The notes under the pieces: generated by a model
The model's database searches: none
The model's input: only the letters and a program-made list of their open reading frames with translations
Told to the model about the DNA's origin: nothing
Program-made: the position numbers and the translations under genes
NCBI RefSeq assembly: GCF_043555935.1
Contig: NZ_JBIGIB010000001.1
Span: forward strand, 992,001 to 1,056,000
Length of the DNA: 64,000 bases
Direction of reading: 5' to 3'
DNA from: Pelomonas baiyunensis
GTDB taxonomy: Bacteria > Pseudomonadota > Gammaproteobacteria > Burkholderiales > Burkholderiaceae_C
Shown here: one piece after another, positions 33,855 to 41,546 of the stretch
Position numbering within the stretch: the stretch's first letter is position 1
How the letters are laid out: each line of letters starts with the position of its first letter

Positions 33855-36218
33855 TCAGCGCCGCACGCCGCGCAGCAGGCGCAGCCCGTTGAACACCACC
33901 AGAAGGCTGGCGCCCATGTCGGCAAACACAGCCATCCACATCGTTGCGTTGCCGAACACGGCGAGCCCGAAGAACACCGCCTTGATGCCCAGTGCCAATG
34001 CGATGTTCTGCCACAGCACCGCGTGGGTGCGGCGGGACAGGCGGATGGTCTCGGCCACCTTGCGCAGGTCGTCGTTCATGATGAGCACGTCGGCCGCCTC
34101 CTTGGCGGTGTCGGTGCCCGCCGCAACCATCGAGAAACCCACGGTGGCCGCAGCCAGGCTGGGCGAGTCGTTCACGCCGTCGCCCACCATGCCCACCGGT
34201 CCCTCGCTCTGAAGGGCCGCCACGAGTTGCAGCTTGTCGTGCGGCATGAGCTGGGCCCGCACGTCGGTGATGCCGACTTGGGCTGCAATGGCCTGGGCCG
34301 TGGCCGGGTTGTCGCCCGTCAGCATGACCGTGCGCACGCCCAGCGCGTGCAGTTCCGCCACGGCGTCTCGGCTGGTGGCGCGTGCGGTGTCGGCCACGGC
34401 GAATGCGGCGAGGGCGCGGTGTGCATCGGCCAGCACCGACACCGTCCGCCCCAGCGCCTCCTGCTCATGCATCCACGTGTCCAGGGTGGCGCTGCCCGCG
34501 AGGTTGCGCGCCAGCAGTCCGCGGGGGTGGCCAAGGGTCAAGGTGCGCCCTTGGATTTCGCCGTGCACGCCCACGCCCAGGTCTGCTCCGAAGGCCTCCA
34601 CAGGCAGCGCCTCGCCCGCCAGCCCCGAGGCCACGGCTTTGGAGACCGGGTGGTCTGACCGCGCCGCCAAACTGCGCGCCAGGCGCAGCACGTGCTCCGG
34701 TGGCAGGTCGGCCGCAAGGACGTGGTGGGCGACCAGCTCGGGCCGCCCCTCGGTGAGCGTGCCGGTCTTGTCCAGCGCCAGCATTTTCAGCCGGCGGGCC
34801 TGCTCCAGATGCACGCCCCCCTTGATCAAGATGCCGCGGCGCGCGGCGGCAGCCAGGCCGCTGACGACGGTGACCGGCGTGGAGATGACCAGGGCGCACG
34901 GGCACGCGATCACCAGCAGGACCAGCGCTTTGTACAGGCCTGTCAGCCAAGGCCAGCCCAGCAGCCACGGCGTGCCCAGGGCCACGGCCAGTGCGAGCAC
35001 GAACACCGCCGGCGTGTAGACAGCGGCGAACCGGTCGACAAAGCGTTGTGTTGGCGCCCGCTGGCTTTGGGCCGACTCGACCGCGTGGATGATGCCGGCC
35101 AGCACCGTGTCGGTCGCCCGCCGGGTCACCTCGAACTCCAGGGCTCCGGCCTGGTTGATGGTGCCGGCATAGACCGGGTCGCCCGGGCCTTTGTCCACCG
35201 GCAGGCTCTCACCGGTGACGGGGGATTGGTCCACGGCGCTGTGCCCCAGGGTGACGCGCCCGTCCAGCGCGAAGCGCTCGCCCGGCTTCACGCGCACCAC
35301 GGCGCCCACGGCGATGCCGTCTGCGGCCACGCGCATCCAAGCCCCATCGGGCTGGCGTACCTCGGCCTCGTTCGGCGACAGCGCCAGCAAGCTGGCAATC
35401 GCGTCGCGCGCCCGTTCCACCGACCTGGCCTCGATCAGTTCGGCCAGCGCATACAGCGCCATCACCATGGCCGCTTCGGGCCATTGCCCGATGACGAAGG
35501 CGCCGGTCACGGCCACGGCCATCAGCGCATTGATGTTGAGCTGCCCGCGCGCCAGCGCCGCCAGACCTTTGCGAAACACCGCCAGGCCCGACAGGGCAAT
35601 CGCCAAGGCCGCCACGGCCATGCCCGCCCACTGCCAAGGCAGCGTGTCGGGCGCCATGAAGTGCAGGGCCTCGGCGGCTGCAGCCACACCCAGGGCTGCG
35701 ACGAGGCGCGCCTGCTCTGCGCTGCGGGCCCGGGCCGTGTCGGCCGCGGCGGGTGGGGCGGACAGGGTTTGCGTGCTGAAGCCGGCCCGTTGGATGGCAG
35801 CCGTGATGGCCTCCCAGCGCGCGGCCGGGGCGTCAATGCGGAGTGCGCGGGCGGGCAGGTCGAACTGCAGGTGATGCACGTCCGACAGGCCTTCGAGCGC
35901 GCGACGGATCTGCGCCTCTTCGGTCGGGCAGTCCATCGCCGGAATGCGCAGCAGCAGGGCGCCGGCGGTGCCCACGGGGCGGGGCAGGGCCGTGGCCTCG
36001 CCACAGGCACCGCCATGGCAGCAGCTCGCAGCGGCGGGGGCTGAGACGGCGCAGGCGTCGTGTCCGTGGGCATGCCCGTGCTCGTGCCCGTGGTCGTGGT
36101 CTTTGCAGTGACCGTGACCGTGATCGCCGTGATCGTCGGCGTGATCGTCGGCGTGATCGTGGGCGTGATCGTGGGCGTGATCGTGCGTGTTTCGGTGGGC
36201 TTGTGGGTGGGAAGTCAT
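33855..36218 (-). CDS. Zn2+/Cd2+/Pb2+-type P1B ATPase with His-rich N-terminus
   Basis: 787 residues from ATG 36218. The first 55 residues are a His/Asp run (repeats of HDHA and HGHE type), then a Cys cluster (SCCHGGACG) and a heavy-metal-associated domain with MDCPTEEAQIR in place of the usual GMxCxxC. Then come eight TM segments, the ion motif IACPCALV, the phosphorylation motif DKTGTLTEG, the HP motif ARSDHPVSKAV and the hinge GDGVNDSPSLA. CPC plus the His-rich tail fits Zn/Cd/Pb export. It is divergent from a CadR-type gene that likely controls it. Confidence 0.94.
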   Translation of the reverse strand: MTSHPQAHRNTHDHAHDHAHDHADDHADDHGDHGHGHCKDHDHGHEHGHAHGHDACAVSAPAAASCCHGGACGEATALPRPVGTAGALLLRIPAMDCPTEEAQIRRALEGLSDVHHLQFDLPARALRIDAPAARWEAITAAIQRAGFSTQTLSAPPAAADTARARSAEQARLVAALGVAAAAEALHFMAPDTLPWQWAGMAVAALAIALSGLAVFRKGLAALARGQLNINALMAVAVTGAFVIGQWPEAAMVMALYALAELIEARSVERARDAIASLLALSPNEAEVRQPDGAWMRVAADGIAVGAVVRVKPGERFALDGRVTLGHSAVDQSPVTGESLPVDKGPGDPVYAGTINQAGALEFEVTRRATDTVLAGIIHAVESAQSQRAPTQRFVDRFAAVYTPAVFVLALAVALGTPWLLGWPWLTGLYKALVLLVIACPCALVISTPVTVVSGLAAAARRGILIKGGVHLEQARRLKMLALDKTGTLTEGRPELVAHHVLAADLPPEHVLRLARSLAARSDHPVSKAVASGLAGEALPVEAFGADLGVGVHGEIQGRTLTLGHPRGLLARNLAGSATLDTWMHEQEALGRTVSVLADAHRALAAFAVADTARATSRDAVAELHALGVRTVMLTGDNPATAQAIAAQVGITDVRAQLMPHDKLQLVAALQSEGPVGMVGDGVNDSPSLAAATVGFSMVAAGTDTAKEAADVLIMNDDLRKVAETIRLSRRTHAVLWQNIALALGIKAVFFGLAVFGNATMWMAVFADMGASLLVVFNGLRLLRGVRR
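36126..36185. repeat. Five tandem copies of a 12-bp repeat
   Basis: Unit GGCGTGATCGTG with one or two changes, encoding on the minus strand the His-Asp-His-Ala type repeats of the ATPase N-terminus. It is a likely site of copy-number change by slippage. Confidence 0.85.
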
Positions 36219-36244
36219 GCGCGGGCTCAGGCGTTGTTGGGGGA

Positions 36245-36275
36245 ATTGGAATCCCTGGAGCAACTCCAGAGTCAA
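36245..36275 (-). promoter_or_regulatory. MerR-type promoter/operator of the P-type ATPase
   Basis: On the minus strand TTGACT (36275-36270) and TCCAAT (36250-36245) are separated by 19 bases. The spacer contains the perfect dyad CTGGAG-TTG-CTCCAG (36255-36269). An overlong spacer with an internal dyad is the hallmark of MerR/CadR/ZntR-activated promoters. Confidence 0.8.
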
Positions 36276-36316
36276 GTGCTTAGACTCGGTCCCTGCCTCG
36301 CCGATGAAAGCACGCC

Positions 36317-36766
36317 ATGAAGATCGGAGACATCGCCGCCGCCTCGGCCACGGCCATCGACACCATCCGCTACTACGAGCGGGAGGGTTTGCTGCCCGCG
36401 CCGGCCCGCACGGCGGGTGGTTTTCGGGTGTACGAGGCGGTACACCTGGAGCGCCTTCAGTTCATTCGCTACTGCCGCGGGCTGGACATGTCACTCGACG
36501 AAGTGCGCGTGCTGCTGCGGGTGAAAGACGCGCCCGGTGCTGACTGCGGGGATGTGAACGCGCTGCTGGACGCGCACATCGGCCATGTGTCGCAGCGCGT
36601 GCGCGAACTGCGGGCGCTGGAGAAGCAGCTCAAGGACTTGCGGCAGCGTTGCGGCGCAGCCCAGGGCGCGGCGCAGTGCGGCATCTTGAACGGCTTGGCC
36701 GCAGCAGCCCAGGAAGGGGGCGCACCGGTGGTGGCGTCGCATTTGCGGTCGGTGCACGGGCACTGA
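36317..36766 (+). CDS. cadR: Cd(II)/Pb(II)-responsive MerR family regulator (CadR-like)
   Basis: 149 residues. The N-terminal MerR helix-turn-helix is IGDIAAASATAIDTIRYYEREGLLP with AGGFRVYE. A dimerisation helix spans about residues 75-115. Metal-site cysteines are Cys77 region (DAPGADCGDV) and the pair in LRQRCGAAQGAAQCGIL; a His-bearing tail (HLRSVHGH) ends the protein. It is divergent from the ATPase and should activate it by twisting the 19-base-spacer promoter. ZntR or PbrR are close alternatives. Confidence 0.92.
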   Translation: MKIGDIAAASATAIDTIRYYEREGLLPAPARTAGGFRVYEAVHLERLQFIRYCRGLDMSLDEVRVLLRVKDAPGADCGDVNALLDAHIGHVSQRVRELRALEKQLKDLRQRCGAAQGAAQCGILNGLAAAAQEGGAPVVASHLRSVHGH

Positions 36767-36835
36767 GCGACGGGCCTAGGGAAGCGCCGTCCCTGAACCT
36801 GGTGACGTCCAAGCCGGGCGGTCACGGGTAATCCA

Positions 36836-36849
36836 TGAAACCGCTTTCT
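36836..36849. promoter_or_regulatory. LacI-type operator, site 1 (imperfect)
   Basis: TGAAACCGCTTTCT resembles the perfect site 44 bases downstream (12 of 14 positions). It lies about 200 bases upstream of the glucanase start. Confidence 0.5.
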
Positions 36850-36879
36850 TGCCTCCCCAGGGAGGATCGCGCCTTGATT

Positions 36880-36893
36880 TGAAAGCGCTTTCA
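36880..36893. promoter_or_regulatory. LacI-type operator, site 2 (perfect palindrome)
   Basis: TGAAAGCGCTTTCA, a perfect 14-bp palindrome with central CG, is the classic consensus for LacI/GalR-family repressors of sugar use. It lies between cadR and the GH64 gene, 155 bases before the latter. The inverted repeat CCTCCC-CA-GGGAGG (36852-36865) sits between the two sites. Confidence 0.75.
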
Positions 36894-37047
36894 TTGCGCC
36901 CTCGAATTGCGACCTCGTTCCGGCAGCGGCTGCATGCCGGAACGCGCAGTAGGTCTTCGCAGTCGCGACCGGCCTCTTGATCCCGAAACACGTTGGGGCC
37001 CTGAACCACCTGCCGATCCGGGCGACGAGCGGGTGAAGGAGACAAAG

Positions 37048-38802
37048 GTGAATCTATTCATGCGTTGCATGCGCTTCCTGAGTGCGTGCTTTTTGCTGAC
37101 GCTGGGCCTCTTCGGCACGGCTTCGGCGGCGGACTACGACCAAGGCGTGACCGTCAGCGGCACCACGGCCACCATTTGGTTCAAGTCCAACGTGGCCACC
37201 ACCTGGGTCGACGTTCACTACACCGTGAACAACGGCGCCCAGCAAAACATCCGCATGCCGGCTGCCAACGGCCGCTACGAGCAGAAGCTGACGGTCGCCA
37301 GCGGCAACGTCATCGGCTACTGGTTCACGTACAACAACGGCGCGCCGGCGTACGACACGCCGAAGTTCAGCTACACGGTCAACGGCAATACTGCGACCGG
37401 CCCGATCTGCTTCTACGCGGATGTGAACTACACCGGCGACAGCCTGTGCGTGAGCGCGGATTCCAGCTGGATCGGCACCGCCTGGAACGACCGCATCTCG
37501 TCGGTCAAGGTGCAGGCGGGTTATCAGCTCACGCTCTACAACGACATCAACTTCGGTGGTTCGTCGCTGGTGTTGACCGCCAACGAGCCCAACCTCGTGA
37601 ACCGGGGCTTCAATGACCGGACCTCGTCCTACAAGGTCGGCCAGGCCTCGGGCACCTGGAACGGTCGCACCACGTTCAACATCGTGAACCAAACCGCCGG
37701 CCGCTGGACCGACGATCAGGTCTACTGGGCCATCATTGGCCGCGACTGGTCGACCGGCAAGTTCGTGCGCGTGGATGCCTCGGGCAACCTGATCCCCATG
37801 TCCACGGGCGACAACGGCGCGCTGACCAAGGCGGGCGTCACCTACACGAACTACTTCCACAAACTGAGCAACACCCGCTCGGTGACCATCCCGCCGCTGG
37901 ACTCGGCCCGCGTGCTGATGTCGGTGGGCTCGCCCATGTACATCCGCGTGGTGGTGGATGGCAATGGCAACGTCGGCTATGCCGGCGCCAACATCGAGAA
38001 CCCGAGCGACCCCAACATCGACGTCTACTTCGACTTCGGTGAAATGGCCATCCTGCCCCCGGGCAACGCCAACCCCGGCATCTTCGTGAACACCACCCGC
38101 GTGGACCAGTTCGGTTTCCCCGTGAAGCTGCGTGTGCAAGGCTTGGGGGGCTTCGACCAGTCGGTCGGCGAGCCGCTCACCGAAACGCGAGACCAACTGT
38201 TCAGCCGCTACCAGGCGGAAGTGCCGGCCGAGTTCCGCAACCTGGCCCAAGCGCCGTACTCGCCGTACCGCATCACTGCGCCCGCCCACGGCAACTTCAA
38301 GCCGGGCGGCGCCAACGCCAACTACCTGCAGCCCTACATCGACGCCGTGTGGGCCCGCTACCGCAACGAAGACCTGGTGTTCACGCTGCAGAACCTGGGC
38401 ACCTTCCGTGGCCGCATCAGCGGTGACCGCTTCACCTTCACGGGGGGCTCGCCGGCCGGCACGTTCTACATCAACGGCAAGCCCGACACCGCCATGGTGC
38501 TGCTGGGTGCGGGCCTGCTGGCCGATGCCAGCGGCAACCCGACCAACATCGGCACGCAGCTGCAGATCCAGGCGCAAATCTGCGCCGCGCTGAACCGCCA
38601 TGTGCTGGAAACGCCGGCCAACTGGTATGTGCAGTCGGCCCACCACCCGGCCGGTCAGCGCAGCAACTGGTTCTCCAAGTTCTGGCACGACCACAGCATC
38701 AACAAGAAGGCCTACGGCTTTGCGTATGACGATGTGGGCGACTTCAGCCCGTCCATCCACACCGCAGCGCCCACGACGGTGACCTTCACCATCGGCTGGT
38801 AA
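37048..38802 (+). CDS. Secreted GH64 beta-1,3-glucanase with CBM56 and beta/gamma-crystallin domains
   Basis: 584 residues from GTG 37048, chosen because AAGGAG lies 6 bases upstream. The signal peptide ends near ASA at residue 27. A CBM56-type beta-1,3-glucan-binding domain follows at about residues 29-110 (DQGVTVSGTTATIWFKSN). A beta/gamma-crystallin-like domain comes next at about 118-197, with two motifs of the type CFYADVNYTGDSLCV and LTLYNDINFGGSSLVL. The GH64 catalytic domain fills about 208-584; Glu332 (FDFGEM) and Asp353 (TTRVDQFGFPV) are the likely catalytic pair. It should cleave laminarin or fungal and algal glucan outside the cell. Confidence 0.86.
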   Translation: MNLFMRCMRFLSACFLLTLGLFGTASAADYDQGVTVSGTTATIWFKSNVATTWVDVHYTVNNGAQQNIRMPAANGRYEQKLTVASGNVIGYWFTYNNGAPAYDTPKFSYTVNGNTATGPICFYADVNYTGDSLCVSADSSWIGTAWNDRISSVKVQAGYQLTLYNDINFGGSSLVLTANEPNLVNRGFNDRTSSYKVGQASGTWNGRTTFNIVNQTAGRWTDDQVYWAIIGRDWSTGKFVRVDASGNLIPMSTGDNGALTKAGVTYTNYFHKLSNTRSVTIPPLDSARVLMSVGSPMYIRVVVDGNGNVGYAGANIENPSDPNIDVYFDFGEMAILPPGNANPGIFVNTTRVDQFGFPVKLRVQGLGGFDQSVGEPLTETRDQLFSRYQAEVPAEFRNLAQAPYSPYRITAPAHGNFKPGGANANYLQPYIDAVWARYRNEDLVFTLQNLGTFRGRISGDRFTFTGGSPAGTFYINGKPDTAMVLLGAGLLADASGNPTNIGTQLQIQAQICAALNRHVLETPANWYVQSAHHPAGQRSNWFSKFWHDHSINKKAYGFAYDDVGDFSPSIHTAAPTTVTFTIGW

Positions 38803-38823
38803 GCCGCCGGTTCGCTGCCGCGC

Positions 38824-39471
38824 TCAGCGCCTGTGAAGGCGCCAGGCCGGCAGCGTCCAGCCCGACCACAAGGCCAGGCCGCGCAGCAGCACTGCTGTCG
38901 CGGCCGCGGTGCTGATGGCGGCCCACTGCGGCGCATTCAGCGCCACCGCGGCCACCAGCACCCAGGCCCCCACGAAGCTGCACAGCGCGTAGGGCCGGTG
39001 GTCGTGAAACGCCGCCGGGATCTCGTTGCACACGATGTCTCGCAGCACGCCGCCAAACACCGCGGTGATCACCCCCATCAACACCGCCACGATGGCGGGC
39101 ATGCCCGCGTCCAGCGCCACCAGCGTGCCGTTGGCCGTGAACAGGCCCAGCCCCAGCGCGTCGGGCCATTGAATGGCCCGCTCGGTCAGCGCCACATGCC
39201 GGCGCCGCATGCCCAGCATCGCCACCAGGCACAGGCCCATCAAGCCCCACAGCCAATCGGCGTGTTCCACCCAGAAGAACGGGCGCCGGTCCAGCAGCAC
39301 ATCGCGCAGCGTGCCGCCGCCGAAGGCCGACAAGCCGGCCACGACGCACAGGCCCACCATGTCCAGTTGCTTGCGGGCACCGGCCAGCAGGCCGGACAGC
39401 GCGAAGGCCAGCGTGGCCGCGATTTCCACCGCCGCTTGCAGGGTCGAGAAGTTCAGAACGGGAGGTTTCAT
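38824..39471 (-). CDS. TRIC/UPF0126 family cation channel protein
   Basis: 215 residues, about seven TM segments in two homologous halves. Each half has a GG-x-x-RD signature: AFGGGTLRDVLLDRRPFFW in the first and VFGGVLRDIVCNEIPAAF in the second. This is the prokaryotic trimeric intracellular cation channel (YicG-like) family, thought to conduct monovalent cations; a transporter role for small organic compounds has also been considered. It is convergent with the glucanase (21 bases apart). Confidence 0.9.
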   Translation of the reverse strand: MKPPVLNFSTLQAAVEIAATLAFALSGLLAGARKQLDMVGLCVVAGLSAFGGGTLRDVLLDRRPFFWVEHADWLWGLMGLCLVAMLGMRRRHVALTERAIQWPDALGLGLFTANGTLVALDAGMPAIVAVLMGVITAVFGGVLRDIVCNEIPAAFHDHRPYALCSFVGAWVLVAAVALNAPQWAAISTAAATAVLLRGLALWSGWTLPAWRLHRR

Positions 39472-39550
39472 GGGCAGGTCGTGGGTGGGCCGCCGCAGGG
39501 CGTGCCGAGTTCTGTGCCGCGGCGCGCGGTAGGCGCCGCCGTGACGCGAT

Positions 39551-41497
39551 TCAGATGAGAAAGCGCGCGTCCTTCAGAAAGCGCGACGGGCGTGCGGGGT
39601 CGAAGGTCAGCGTCAGCCGCTGGCGTGAACGGGTGAGGGCCACGTACAGCAGGTTGCGGTTCTCCACCGTGCCTGCGCCGAATTCGCCCGCCGTGAGGTG
39701 CGGCAGCACCACATGGTCGAACTCCAGGCCTTTGGCCGCTTCGATGCTGGACAGCACCACGCGCTCGCTGCCACGGCTGCGCTGGCGCACGGCGTCCAGC
39801 TGGTTGAAGAGGCGAAACGCCGCGTCCACATCGCCCCCCTCGGCCAGCGCGACGCGGTGCAACTGGGTGATGTTGGCCGCCACCCGCTCGGCATCGGCCT
39901 CGCGAACGAACACGCGGGCGGCCAGACGGTGTGGGTCCAGCAGGGTCAGGAACGACGCTTCGAACGCGTCGGCATCGCCGCTGCGCAGCAACGCCAGGGT
40001 GGCCTCCAGCGCGCGGCGGGCTGCGGGCTGGGCACTGCGCAAGGCGTGCCCCTCCACGAAGCTGTGGGTGCTGTCGGCCGATGCGGCGGCTTCGGCCACC
40101 GCCACGCGTTGGGCGTCGCGGGCGTCCAGGTGGCGCAGCTCCAGGCTGTCCACCCGCGCGCCGGTGAACAGCAGCCAGGCGTCCAGCAGGCGGGCGCGTT
40201 GCTCAGGCGTGCTGAAGCCGGCGTAGTCCTGCCGGGCATGCGCGTGCAGGCCGCGCACCAGCAGAATCTCCGGCCGCGCCAGGTAGGGCGCAAAGCCCGC
40301 GGTCCCGTAGGCAATGCCGTGCCGCAGCAGCTCATGCTCGATCAGCACCGACTGCGACGCGTGCCGCAGCAACACGCGCAGCGCGGTTTGCGCCGTCTGT
40401 GCGTGGTGCGCCTGGGCCAGCCGCGCGATGAGTTCCGCCGCGAGGCGGGGCGTGTCGCAGGGTTCCAGGGCGATGTGCGTCTGGGCTTGCGGGTCCGCCG
40501 CGTAGGGCTTGCGGGCCAGGGCGCCGACATGCTGCGCCAGCTGGGTGCTGAAGCGCCGGGTCGTGGTGAGCGGCAGCACCTCGGGCTGGCCGATCTCGGC
40601 CTTGAAGTGCTCGGCCATGAAGGCGGCCTCCGCGCCGGTTTGCGCGTGGATGACCTGGTCCCGGTCGCCCACGCCCACGAACGCGGCGCGCGGGCTGCTG
40701 GCCAGTACGGCCTTGAGCACGGTGAACGCGGCGCGGTTCAGGTCGTGCATCTCGTCCACGCAGATCAGCGCCAGGCCGTGGGGCAGGGCGGTGTCGCCAG
40801 GCTGGACTTCACCACTCAACAACTGCCGGGCCAGGTCGTAAGGGCCGTCCCCGGCGTAGCGGAACTCGGGGTGGTCCGGGTGCCCGCCGCGGCGGATGAA
40901 TTCGTAGCACAGCCAGGTGCGCAGGGTGAGGTAGTCCAGCCCCAGGTCGGCCGCGATGGCCGGTGTCAGTCGCTGCTCGGCGTCCAGTTGCTGCAGCAGC
41001 ATGCGGCCCTTGATGGTGTCGAAGCTTTGCAGCAGGCCTTCCACGAGGTCCGCCGGCCGGGCGTCGGTGTCGAGGTCGTCCGGGTGGGGTTCGTCGGGCA
41101 GCGTGAGGGCGCGCTCCACGGCGCGCACAACATAGGGTTGCACCTGCTCGGGCGTTTCCAGCCCGGGCGTTGTGCCGCCTTCGGCGATGGCCAGCACCTC
41201 GCGGCTGAAGGTCTCGTAGCTCAGCACGCGCAGGCGCGCCAGCGTACTTTTCTCGACGCCGATGAAGGCCAGGCGTGCCTTGAGCGCGTCCACCGCCGGC
41301 TCGGTGGTGGTGAGCGCGAGCACGCTTTCGGGCGGCGCGCCCCGGTGCAGCGCCTGCGCGATGCGCAGGGCCAGCGTCGTGGTCTTGGCCGCGCCTGCGT
41401 TGGCTTCCACCAGCAGCAGCCGCGTGCGGCGCAGCTGAATGGCGAGCTGCTCTTCGCTGGGGGTGATGTGTCGGGGCTGGAACGCGGCGTCGCTCAT
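39551..41497 (-). CDS. UvrD/Rep-like superfamily 1 helicase with altered Walker A
   Basis: 648 residues from ATG 41497. SF1 motifs in order: Walker A ANAGAAKTTTLALRIA, where the usual GKT glycine is Ala; Walker B LICVDEMHDLN; motif III GVGDRDQVIHAQTGAE; motif IV TTTRRFS; motif V SSIEAAKGLEFDHVVLP; motif VI NLLYVALTRSRQRLTL. It therefore looks like a complete helicase frame, not a pseudogene. DNA repair or recombination is likely; no partner genes flank it. It stands alone between the TRIC gene and the peptide-binding proteins. Confidence 0.86.
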   Translation of the reverse strand: MSDAAFQPRHITPSEEQLAIQLRRTRLLLVEANAGAAKTTTLALRIAQALHRGAPPESVLALTTTEPAVDALKARLAFIGVEKSTLARLRVLSYETFSREVLAIAEGGTTPGLETPEQVQPYVVRAVERALTLPDEPHPDDLDTDARPADLVEGLLQSFDTIKGRMLLQQLDAEQRLTPAIAADLGLDYLTLRTWLCYEFIRRGGHPDHPEFRYAGDGPYDLARQLLSGEVQPGDTALPHGLALICVDEMHDLNRAAFTVLKAVLASSPRAAFVGVGDRDQVIHAQTGAEAAFMAEHFKAEIGQPEVLPLTTTRRFSTQLAQHVGALARKPYAADPQAQTHIALEPCDTPRLAAELIARLAQAHHAQTAQTALRVLLRHASQSVLIEHELLRHGIAYGTAGFAPYLARPEILLVRGLHAHARQDYAGFSTPEQRARLLDAWLLFTGARVDSLELRHLDARDAQRVAVAEAAASADSTHSFVEGHALRSAQPAARRALEATLALLRSGDADAFEASFLTLLDPHRLAARVFVREADAERVAANITQLHRVALAEGGDVDAAFRLFNQLDAVRQRSRGSERVVLSSIEAAKGLEFDHVVLPHLTAGEFGAGTVENRNLLYVALTRSRQRLTLTFDPARPSRFLKDARFLI

Positions 41498-41546
41498 GGC
41501 GCGGATTGTCCCGCGCGGGCGTGGCCCGGTCGCCGGCCTCAACCGA

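Noticed and set aside
36126..36185. Tandem repeat considered as a CRISPR array
   Set aside because: Units are 12 bp with no spacers and encode the His-rich tail of the ATPase.
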